Source: Alphaproteobacteria bacterium (GTDB lineage Bacteria > Pseudomonadota > Alphaproteobacteria > Micropepsales > Micropepsaceae). Taken from it: a DNA stretch of 6,368 bases. This document shows positions 1 through 6,368 of the stretch, piece after piece. Each line of letters starts with the position of its first letter. The stretch's first letter is position 1. Below the pieces are notes generated by a model, which worked only from the letters and a program-made list of their open reading frames with translations, searched no databases and was not told the DNA's origin. A program made the position numbers and the translations under genes. The stretch covers positions 1 to 6,368 of the forward strand of contig JAFKFF010000333.1 in assembly GCA_017307315.1 (NCBI GenBank), written 5' to 3'.

Positions 1-1
1 G

Positions 2-637
2 ACCATCCGCAAATCCGCCACCTCGCGCGGCCGCCACAAGCGGCAGTCGGGCGGCCACGGCCAATATGGCGACGTGGTGCTGGAGATTCAGCCGATGCCG
101 CGCGGGCAGGGCTTCGTCTTCCACGACCGCATCAAGGGCGGCGTGGTGCCCAAGCAATGGATCGGCTCGGTGGAAAAGGGCGTGCAGGATTACATGAAGT
201 CCGGGCCGCTGGGTTTTCCGGTGGTGGATATCGCGGTGTCGCTCACCGACGGGTCCTACCATTCGGTGGATTCCTCCGATGCCGCGTTCCAGACCGCGGG
301 ACGGCTGGCGATGAGCGAAGGTCTGCCGGGCTGCGCCCCGGTGCTGCTGGAACCGGTGATGAAGGTCGCCATCCATGTGCCCAAGGACGCCACCGCCAAG
401 GTCAACGGCGTGATCGGCACCCGGCGGGGAACGCCGCTGGGCTTCGACGGCCGCGACGGCTGGCGCGGCTGGGACACGGTGCGGGCCGAGATGCCCTTGT
501 CGGAAGTCACCGACCTGATCGTGGATCTGCGCTCGCTGACCCAAGGCGTCGGCACCTACGAGATGGCGTTCGACCATTTCGCGGAGCTGAACGGCAAGCT
601 GGCGGATCAGGTGGTGGCGACGCGGCGGGCGGCTTAG
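2..637 (+). CDS. Elongation factor G-like protein (EF-G2 type), C-terminal part; 5' end outside window
   Basis: This is the last 211 residues of a translational GTPase of the EF-G family. It runs in frame 2 from the window edge to a TAG at 635-637. The visible part begins at domain IV: an IRKSATSRGRHKRQSGG segment followed by HGQYGDVVLEI matches the start of EF-G domain IV. A GGVVPKQWI motif and DGSYHSVDSSDAAF continue domain IV. Domain V begins near VLLEPVMKVAIHVP and ends with the RAEMPLSEVTDLIVDLRSLTQGVGTYEM signature. Canonical EF-G has TQGRAS(Y/F)SM at that last site; here it is TQGVGTYEM. The domain V loop is also altered (GFDGRDGWRGW). Both differences suggest the EF-G-like/EF-G2 paralogue rather than the main translocase FusA, an inference from remembered family patterns. 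No rps or tuf genes of the str operon are adjacent, which fits a paralogue. The GTPase domain cannot be examined here. Its function beyond ribosome-linked GTPase activity is uncertain. Confidence 0.9.
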   Translation, partial: TIRKSATSRGRHKRQSGGHGQYGDVVLEIQPMPRGQGFVFHDRIKGGVVPKQWIGSVEKGVQDYMKSGPLGFPVVDIAVSLTDGSYHSVDSSDAAFQTAGRLAMSEGLPGCAPVLLEPVMKVAIHVPKDATAKVNGVIGTRRGTPLGFDGRDGWRGWDTVRAEMPLSEVTDLIVDLRSLTQGVGTYEMAFDHFAELNGKLADQVVATRRAA

Positions 638-669
638 ACCGGCCGAAATGAAACAAAGTTGAAGTCGGC

Positions 670-731
670 CCTCATGCTTCGACACGCTCAGCATGAGGAA
701 TTCCTCACCCTGAGCCCGTCGAAGGGTGAGG
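670..731. repeat. Pair of 29-bp palindromes in opposite orientation (REP-like intergenic element)
   Basis: Two 29-bp palindromes stand 4 bp apart. The first (670-698) has arms CCTCATGCT and AGCATGAGG around an 11-nt loop. The second (703-731) has arms CCTCACCCT and AGGGTGAGG around an 11-nt loop. The loop of the second, reverse-complemented (TCGACGGGCTC), matches the loop of the first (TCGACACGCTC) at 9 of 11 positions, so the two are copies in opposite orientation. The arms differ at two base pairs, and both differences are compensated on the other arm (T-A to C-G, and G-C to C-G). The AATT spacer makes the centre GGAATTCC. From memory, palindromes with a TGAGC..GTCGAAG core are widespread between genes in many alphaproteobacteria, but I cannot count copies here. 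The element could act as a bidirectional terminator or mRNA stabiliser for the convergent genes. Confidence 0.8.
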
Positions 732-774
732 TGGTCGGACCTGTCGCGCGACCAAAAATACGGAGCGACGACCA

Positions 775-814
775 GCAAAAGTGCGAAGGCCCGGCAGGGC
801 CGGAGCGGTTTTGC
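775..814. other. Imperfect intergenic hairpin, possible weak terminator of the EF-G-like gene
   Basis: The outer arms GCAAAA (775-780) and TTTTGC (809-814) are exact reverse complements. They enclose an inner GGCCC-GGCA-GGGCC hairpin (788-801), with unpaired bases between the two stems. The inner hairpin is followed by a four-T run, the only terminator-like tail on the plus strand after the EF-G-like gene. The T run is short and begins 7 bases after the inner stem, so termination is only a possibility. Confidence 0.35.
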
Positions 815-825
815 GTGGGGCGCGC

Positions 826-868
826 GACAAATAATAAAGGCTGCCGGAGCGTCAATGCTCCGGCAGCC
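826..868 (-). terminator. Rho-independent terminator, minus strand, for the trxB-lsrB unit
   Basis: A perfect 12-bp stem is formed by GGCTGCCGGAGC (839-850) and its complement (857-868) around a 6-nt loop. Read on the minus strand, the stem is followed by a T-rich tail (TTTATTATTT, positions 838 to 829). The plus strand has no T run after the stem. The hairpin therefore serves transcripts coming from the LysR gene, whose stop codon is about 120 nt upstream, leaving an unusually long 3' untranslated segment. Confidence 0.75.
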
Positions 869-987
869 CGAATTCGCGCTCAAGGGGGGATAGAGCGCGT
901 CTGTCGCGCCCGGGGGGAGAAAGCGCGACTAACAGGAAATGGGAGCGGCAGGATCGGGTTTCAAGCCACCGGAAAAATGGCGTGGAA

Positions 988-1884
988 TCAATACTGCCAG
1001 TCCTTGGAACCCTTCACCAGGAAGTCGCGGAACGCCGCCACCCGCTTGGACTGGCGCAGCGCGTCGGCATAGACCAGATGGACGTCGAAGCCCGGCGCGG
1101 GAACCTCCGGCAGCACCCGCGCCAGATTGGCATGTTCCGCCGCCACGAAGTCGGGCACCACCCCGATCCCCAGGCCCGCCTCCACCGCCTGCAGGATGCC
1201 GGTGATGTTGTTGATGCGGATCACGCTGCCGGAGCAGCCGGGGCGAAAATTCTTCTGATAGAGTTCCAGCAGCCAGTTGATGTCGCGGATCTCCGGGGCC
1301 GCGGTCTCGCCATAGACGATGATGGTGTGATTGCAGACATCCTCCAGCGCCTTGGGCGCGGGCCGGCGGGCGAGATACTCCTTCGACGCGTACATGTGAT
1401 AATGCACGGTGAAGAGCTTTCTCTGGATCAGGTCGGCCTGGACCGGTGCGCGCATGCGGATGGCGAGGTCGGCGGCGCGCTGCGACAGGTCCAGTTCGCG
1501 GTCGTCCATCACCAGATGGATTTCCACTTCCGGATATTCCTTCAGGAATTCCTGCAGGCGCGGCATCAGCCAATAGGCGCCGATGCCGTGGCTGGCGGTG
1601 ACCTTCAGCGAGCCGCGCGGGCTGTCATGGATGTTCTTGAGCGCTTCCTCGGCGGCGGCGAGGCGCGAGAGCACGTCGGAGACCGCGCCATAGAGCAGCT
1701 CGCCTTCGTCGGTGAGGGTGAGCCCGCGCGCATGGCGCTGAAACAGCGGGGTGGAGATTTCCTCTTCCAGGGCGCTGATCTGGCGGCTCACCGCCGATTG
1801 GCTGAGGGTGAGCATCTGCCCGGCATGGGTGAAGCTTCCCGCGCTGGCGACGGCATGGAAGATGCGCAGCTTGTCCCAGTCCAT
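988..1884 (-). CDS. lsrB: LysR-family transcriptional regulator, LsrB/VtlR type
   Basis: This 298-residue LysR-type regulator is of normal family length. The N-terminal winged HTH covers about residues 1-60: MDWDKLRIFHAVASAGSFTH, then LSQSAVSRQISALEEE, then LFQRHARGLTLTDEGELL. The effector-binding domain follows from about residue 92 (GSLKVTASHGIGAYWLMPRL). The MDWDKLRIFHA start and the place directly after trxB match what I recall of LsrB of Sinorhizobium/Agrobacterium and VtlR of Brucella. Those regulators control oxidative-stress, envelope and small-RNA genes. Orthology is an inference. There are two cysteines, C184 and C217, both in the effector domain. LsrB of Sinorhizobium has been described as thiol-responsive, but I cannot say these are the equivalent residues. 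The ATG at 1884 is preceded by GGGAG four bases upstream. Its start lies 56 bp after the trxB stop, so cotranscription with trxB is likely; no typical promoter is visible in the gap. Confidence 0.88.
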   Translation of the reverse strand: MDWDKLRIFHAVASAGSFTHAGQMLTLSQSAVSRQISALEEEISTPLFQRHARGLTLTDEGELLYGAVSDVLSRLAAAEEALKNIHDSPRGSLKVTASHGIGAYWLMPRLQEFLKEYPEVEIHLVMDDRELDLSQRAADLAIRMRAPVQADLIQRKLFTVHYHMYASKEYLARRPAPKALEDVCNHTIIVYGETAAPEIRDINWLLELYQKNFRPGCSGSVIRINNITGILQAVEAGLGIGVVPDFVAAEHANLARVLPEVPAPGFDVHLVYADALRQSKRVAAFRDFLVKGSKDWQY

Positions 1885-1900
1885 GACACTCCCATCGTGG

Positions 1901-1921
1901 CGCCGCTTATCCCAAGCGGTG
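1901..1921 (-). other. Small hairpin in the trxB-lsrB gap
   Basis: Arms CCGCTT (1903-1908) and AAGCGG (1914-1919) pair around a 5-nt loop. One G-T wobble and one further C-G pair extend the stem to 8 bp. No T run follows on the minus strand, so it is not a standard terminator. It lies between the trxB stop and the lsrB ribosome binding site and could affect mRNA processing or relative expression. It may also be chance in GC-rich DNA. Confidence 0.35.
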
Positions 1922-1940
1922 CGCCGGCAATCCGCTCCCG

Positions 1941-3121
<1,181 letters not shown>

Positions 3122-3601
3122 TTGGAAAACCGCAAGCTCGACGCCATTGACCTGCGCATTCTCGCCGAATTGCAGGCCGATGGCCGCATCACCAATGTGG
3201 AATTGTCCCGCCGTGCCAAGATCACGGCGCCGCCCTGCCTGCGCCGGATGCGGGCGCTGGAGAAGGCCGGCTTCATCGAAGGCTATCACGCCGACCTGAA
3301 CGGCAAGGCGCTGGGCTTTGCCGTCACGGGCTTCATCTTTGTCGGGCTGGCCAGCCAGAAGGACGGCGACCTCAAGCATTTCGAGGAGCGCGTGCGCAGC
3401 TGGCCGGAAGTGCGCGAATGCCACATGCTGTCGGGTGAAGTGGATTTCATCTTGAAATGCGTGGCCAAGGACCTGTCGGCCTTCCAGTCTTTTGTCACCG
3501 AAACCGTGACTGCCGAGCGCAACGTCGCCAGCGTGAAAAGCTCGCTGGTGATCCATCCGTCGAAGATCGAGCCCGGTATTCCTGTTGACGTGCCTGAATG
3601 A
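3122..3601 (+). CDS. Lrp/AsnC-family transcriptional regulator
   Basis: This feast/famine regulator has 159 residues from the chosen start. The N-terminal HTH domain (residues 4-60) begins KLDAIDLRILAELQADGRITN and contains the recognition segment ELSRRAKITAPPCLRRMRALEKAGFI. The C-terminal RAM/effector domain (about 66-147) includes VRECHMLSGEVDFILKC; the G-x-x-D-F segment at 105-109 lies where family members bind amino acids. There is no ATG near the HTH start. The open frame extends up to a TTG at 3068, but TTG at 3122 gives the usual N-terminus (MENRKLDAIDLRIL) and has AGGTG 4 bases upstream, so I prefer it. The gene is divergent from trxB, a layout I recall from other alphaproteobacteria. 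Family members usually regulate their own promoter. The regulated pathway cannot be read from sequence, so I give no symbol. Confidence 0.9.
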   Translation: MENRKLDAIDLRILAELQADGRITNVELSRRAKITAPPCLRRMRALEKAGFIEGYHADLNGKALGFAVTGFIFVGLASQKDGDLKHFEERVRSWPEVRECHMLSGEVDFILKCVAKDLSAFQSFVTETVTAERNVASVKSSLVIHPSKIEPGIPVDVPE

Positions 3602-3616
3602 TTTTTGTCCCCATCT

Positions 3617-3683
3617 GTCTTTCTCGGGATAAACCCTCGAAAGACATCTTCCCCCACCAGCGGCTTTGCCGCGTGGGGGAAGA
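3617..3683. repeat. Two back-to-back hairpins downstream of lrp
   Basis: The first hairpin (3617-3645) pairs GTCTTTC with GAAAGAC, then has a 2x2 mismatch, then GGG-CCC around an ATAAA loop. One base later the second hairpin (3647-3683) pairs TCTTCCCCCAC with GTGGGGGAAGA, 11 perfect bp. It then has a CA bulge and a GCGGC-GCCGC stem closed by TTT. Neither is followed by a T run on either strand, so they are not typical terminators. Two adjacent structured units in a 147-bp gap look like a dispersed REP-like or MITE-like element, or a structured 3' end for lrp. Confidence 0.6.
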
Positions 3684-3748
3684 AAGCTGGCGCCAAGCCG
3701 TAGCCGCGGCAGTGTTTCGTTCGGGCGCAAAACTGGTAGTGTGGCGGC

Positions 3749-4420
3749 ATGAAGATGGTGCTTCTCGCGGCGCTGGCATCTGTGTTCGTGGCGCAAGCCG
3801 CATCGGCGCAGGATATCCCCCGCTTCAAGGCGCGCATCCTGTCCTTCGACGGCAAGGTGCTGACCGTGACGTCCGGCACGGCGGGGAAAAGCATTCCCGT
3901 CGTCCTGATGCCGTCCACCCGGCTGATGTATGAGGAAAAGCTCGATCCCGCAGCGGTGAAGCCGGGCGATTATCTGGGCGCGACCCTGGCGCGCGACGGC
4001 AGGACCTGGACGGCGAAGGAAATCCATCTGTTGCCGCAAGCCCTGGCGGGCGGCGGCGAGGGCCTTTATCCGCTGCCTTCCGCGCCGGAGCAGCGCATCG
4101 TCACCGGCACCGTCAGCGCCAGTGACGGCAAGTCCATCGCCATCGCTTTTCGCGGCAGCGTGGGCAGCGACGGCGCCACCTGCACCGGCCGGGCGCCGCG
4201 CCAGGGCGGCTGCAAAGGGGAAATAAGCTTCGCTCTGGACGCCAAGGCGCCGTCCGTGGCCATCAAACCTGGCGATAAATCCATCCTGGCGGTGGGCAAG
4301 GTGGCCGCGATCTCGGTGGTGGCCGGGCCCGACGGGCGGCTGATGACCCCGGGGCTGACCATCGAGAACGAGACCGGCGGCGAAGTGCTGGACGCCGCCC
4401 CCGCCAAGCCGCAAAAATAA
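3749..4420 (+). CDS. Exported protein of unknown function with two related domains (DUF5666-like)
   Basis: I do not recognise this 223-residue protein by name. Residues 1-20 form a Sec signal peptide: a Lys near the start, a hydrophobic core, and ASA before QD, the likely signal peptidase I site. The mature protein shows an internal duplication. Repeat 1 (about 26-96) has SFDGK (32-36), AVKPGD (69-74) and DGR (83-85). Repeat 2 (about 117-206) has SDGK (125-128), AIKPGD (171-176) and DGR (195-197). The alternating beta pattern and KPGD spacing resemble the small beta-barrel DUF5666 family, from memory. Repeat 2 carries an insert with the only two cysteines, C145 and C155, which could form a periplasmic disulfide. 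There is no lipobox. The ATG at 3749 lacks a strong ribosome binding site; ATG at 3755 is an alternative. Its stop is 23 bp before the M13 peptidase, suggesting an operon. Confidence 0.8.
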   Translation: MKMVLLAALASVFVAQAASAQDIPRFKARILSFDGKVLTVTSGTAGKSIPVVLMPSTRLMYEEKLDPAAVKPGDYLGATLARDGRTWTAKEIHLLPQALAGGGEGLYPLPSAPEQRIVTGTVSASDGKSIAIAFRGSVGSDGATCTGRAPRQGGCKGEISFALDAKAPSVAIKPGDKSILAVGKVAAISVVAGPDGRLMTPGLTIENETGGEVLDAAPAKPQK

Positions 4421-4433
4421 TCCCGCCCTTTCC

Positions 4434-4437
4434 GGAG
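4434..4437 (+). promoter_or_regulatory. Ribosome binding site of the M13 peptidase gene
   Basis: GGAG lies 6 bases before the ATG at 4444, in the short gap after the upstream exported-protein gene. It fixes the peptidase start. Confidence 0.75.
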
Positions 4438-4443
4438 ACGATC

Positions 4444-6368
4444 ATGCGCCTCTTGTCCGTTCTTCTGGCCACCAGCCTCCTGGCGATGCCCGCGCTTGCC
4501 GCCGACAAGCCGAAGCTGGGCGATTTCGGCGTCGACCTGTCGTCGATCGACAAGGCGGTCAAGCCGGGGGACAATTTCTTTCTCTATGTCAACGGCAAAT
4601 GGCTGGCGACGGCGCAGATCCCGCCCGACCGCTCCCAGACCGGTTCGTTCCAGGATTTGCAGATCCTCAGCGAGACGCGCATGCGCGCCATTGTCGACGA
4701 TCTCGAGAAGCGGCCCTATGCGCAGTTGAACGACGAAGAAAAGAAGCTGCGCGATCTCTACGAAGCCTTCACCGACACCGCCGCCATCGAGGCGAACGGC
4801 CTCAAGCCCATCCAGAAGGATCTGGATTATCTGAACGGACTGAAAACGCTGGACGATGTCGCGCGCGCCATGGCCTCGGTGCCGCTGGCGACCGCCAGTA
4901 TCTACGGCATCGGGATCGGCATCGACGACAAGAACCCGGACAATTACTCGCTCAATCTCGGCCAGTCGGGCCTGGGCCTGCCGGACCGCGACTATTACCT
5001 GAAGGACGACAAGGCGCTGGTCGAGACGCGCGCGCAATATCGCCAGTATCTCTCCGACATGATGAAGCTGGCGGGGATGAGCGACACCGACGCGCGCGCC
5101 GACCGCATCCTGGCGCTGGAGACCGAGATCGCCAAGGTGCAGTGGAGCCGCGCCGACCGGCGCGACGCCGACAAGATCTATAACCCCATGCTGATCCCGG
5201 ACCTGAAGGCGATGGCGCCGGATTTCCCCTGGGACGTCTTCCTGGCGGAATCGCGCATTCCGCTGACCACGGCGAACGGCAGCCCGCGCTATGCCATCGT
5301 GGCGGAGAAGACCGCCTTCGCGCCGCTGGCCAAGATCTTCGCGGCCACGCCGGTCTCGACCTGGCGCGATTATCTGGTGGTGCATTACCTGCAGCATTTT
5401 GCGGCCTATCTGCCCAAGCGTTTCGACGAGCGCAATTTCGCCTTCTACGGCACGGTGTTGGCCGGCAATCCGCAGCAACTGGACCGCGCCACGCGCGGCA
5501 TCCATCTGCTCGACCGCACTCTGGGCGAGGCGCTGGGCAAGATCTATGTCGCGCGCTATTTTCCGCCCGACGCCAAGGCCAAGGCCGACAAGCTGGTCTC
5601 CAACCTGCTGAAAGCCTATGAGGCCGACATCCAGACCCTCGACTGGATGGGACCGGCGACGCGCCAGAAGGCGCTGGAGAAGATCCGCCAGTTCACGCCC
5701 AAGATCGGCTACCCCGATCATTGGCGCGATTATTCCGCCTATGACGTCAAGAAGGACGACCTGATCGGCGATATCCAGCGCGCTTCGGTGTTCGAATGGA
5801 ACCGGGACGTGAACCGCATCAACAAGCCGGTGGACAAGACCGAATGGGGCATGTCGCCGCCCACCATCAACGCCTATTACAATCCCTCGTTTAATGAGAT
5901 CGTGTTTCCGGCCGCGATCCTGCAGGCGCCCTTCTTCGATCCCAATGCCGACGATGCGGTGAATTACGGCGGCATCGGCGCGGTGATCGGGCACGAGATC
6001 AGTCACGGCTTCGACGATCAGGGCAGCAAATATGACGGCAAGGGCGTCTTCCAGGATTGGTGGACCAAGGAAGACCGCGCCAATTTCGACGCCCGCACCG
6101 CCGAAATGGTGAAGCAGTATGACGCGTTCGAGCCTTTGCCGGGGCTGCACGTCATCGGCGCCAACACCTTGGGCGAGAACATCGCCGACAATGCCGGCAT
6201 CGCCATCGCGCTCAAGGCCTATCACATCTCGTTGAACGGCAAGCCCGCGCCGGTGATCGACGGGCTGACCGGCGATCAGCGCTTTTACCTGTCCTTCGGC
6301 CAGATCTGGCGCACCAAGCAGCGCGATTCAGCGCTGCGCACCCAGACCTTGTCGAACGAGCATGCGCC
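4444..6368 (+). CDS. Exported M13-family zinc metallopeptidase (neprilysin/PepO-like), 3' end outside window
   Basis: This is an uninterrupted frame of 641 codons plus two bases, running off the window end. Residues 1-19 or 1-20 form a signal peptide (MRLLSVLLA...ALAA), so the enzyme is periplasmic or secreted. The M13 N-terminal domain starts at DLSSIDKAVKPGDNFFLYVNGKWL (about 31-54). The catalytic domain shows all motifs expected up to the cut. NAYYNPSFNEIVFPAAILQ is at 476-494, with substrate-binding NAYY at 476-479. The zinc site HEISH is at 517-521, with E518 catalytic. ENIAD is at 578-582, giving the third zinc ligand E578 and the supporting D582. The last whole residues are NEHA; H640 sits where neprilysin has its substrate-contacting His in the D-x-H-x-P region. 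Only about 40 residues seem to be missing. M13 enzymes cleave oligopeptides; the substrate here is unknown. The gene probably shares an operon with the exported protein just upstream. Confidence 0.96.
   Translation, partial: MRLLSVLLATSLLAMPALAADKPKLGDFGVDLSSIDKAVKPGDNFFLYVNGKWLATAQIPPDRSQTGSFQDLQILSETRMRAIVDDLEKRPYAQLNDEEKKLRDLYEAFTDTAAIEANGLKPIQKDLDYLNGLKTLDDVARAMASVPLATASIYGIGIGIDDKNPDNYSLNLGQSGLGLPDRDYYLKDDKALVETRAQYRQYLSDMMKLAGMSDTDARADRILALETEIAKVQWSRADRRDADKIYNPMLIPDLKAMAPDFPWDVFLAESRIPLTTANGSPRYAIVAEKTAFAPLAKIFAATPVSTWRDYLVVHYLQHFAAYLPKRFDERNFAFYGTVLAGNPQQLDRATRGIHLLDRTLGEALGKIYVARYFPPDAKAKADKLVSNLLKAYEADIQTLDWMGPATRQKALEKIRQFTPKIGYPDHWRDYSAYDVKKDDLIGDIQRASVFEWNRDVNRINKPVDKTEWGMSPPTINAYYNPSFNEIVFPAAILQAPFFDPNADDAVNYGGIGAVIGHEISHGFDDQGSKYDGKGVFQDWWTKEDRANFDARTAEMVKQYDAFEPLPGLHVIGANTLGENIADNAGIAIALKAYHISLNGKPAPVIDGLTGDQRFYLSFGQIWRTKQRDSALRTQTLSNEHA

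Larger units (their letters stand above)
638..987. other. Convergent gene-free region with palindromes and a terminator
   Basis: This 350-bp stretch lies between the 3' end of the EF-G-like gene (+) and the 3' end of the LysR gene (-). I find no convincing protein here. The only sizeable open frame (659-1072, +) runs through the palindromes and into the antisense of the LysR gene. The region contains a pair of related palindromes (670-731), a short hairpin at 732-754, a larger imperfect hairpin (775-814) and a terminator-like hairpin (826-868). For 869-987 I see only GC-rich sequence without a clear signal. Confidence 0.7.

Noticed and set aside
732..754. TGGTCG/CGACCA hairpin followed by an A run
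   Set aside because: The stem is only 6 bp with an 11-nt loop. The A run follows on the plus strand, so neither strand gives a terminator.
659..1072. A 137-codon plus-strand open frame after the EF-G-like gene
   Set aside because: It translates the palindromic element and terminator hairpin and then the antisense of lsrB. The composition is repeat-derived and it has no supported ribosome binding site.
3598..3933. A 111-codon frame overlapping the lrp stop as ATGA
   Set aside because: The ATGA overlap resembles translational coupling. However, the frame reads through the hairpins and then overlaps the signal-peptide gene out of frame, with no recognisable product.
4066..6225. A 719-codon open frame on the minus strand opposite the M13 peptidase
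   Set aside because: Its sequence is low-complexity and rich in Arg, Gly, Val and Asp with no recognisable domain. It runs antisense to a gene with all M13 motifs. Long antisense open frames are expected where third codon positions are GC-rich.

Overview
The window looks like chromosomal DNA of a high-GC alphaproteobacterium. The main support is a linked trio: an Lrp/AsnC regulator divergent from thioredoxin reductase (trxB), with an LsrB/VtlR-type LysR regulator just downstream of trxB. I recall this layout from Rhizobiales and related alphaproteobacteria. An EF-G2-type elongation factor, an M13 metallopeptidase and intergenic palindromes of the TGAGCCCGTCGAAGGGTGAGG-like class fit the same group. 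I cannot fix the genus. A Micropepsaceae/Rhizomicrobium- or Caulobacter-like lineage is only a guess.

Layout, left to right. (1) Positions 2-637 (+) are the C-terminal third (domains IV and V) of an EF-G-like translation factor whose start lies outside the window. (2) Positions 638-987 are a gene-free convergent region. It holds two linked palindromes with compensatory stem changes, an imperfect hairpin, and a strong terminator-like hairpin oriented for the minus strand. (3) lsrB-like (988-1884) and trxB (1941-2903) lie on the minus strand as a probable trxB-lsrB operon with a 56-bp gap. (4) A 218-bp divergent promoter region (2904-3121) carries a perfect 12-bp palindrome. (5) An lrp/asnC gene (3122-3601, +) probably starts at TTG. 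(6) Positions 3602-3748 hold two back-to-back hairpins that may be a mobile or dispersed element. (7) An exported protein of unknown function with two related domains (3749-4420, +) lies 23 bp before an exported M13 zinc peptidase (4444 to the window end, +), probably in one operon.

How they work together. TrxB keeps thioredoxin reduced. The adjacent LysR protein matches the family that controls redox and envelope or sRNA regulons in rhizobia and Brucella, and Lrp reads amino-acid status across the shared promoter region. The 3749-6368 pair is a separate secreted/periplasmic unit: a peptidase plus a small exported partner of unknown role.

I see no CRISPR array, tRNA, rRNA, insertion sequence or clear novel defence-type system. 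The least explained parts are the duplicated-domain exported protein and the two palindromic intergenic elements.
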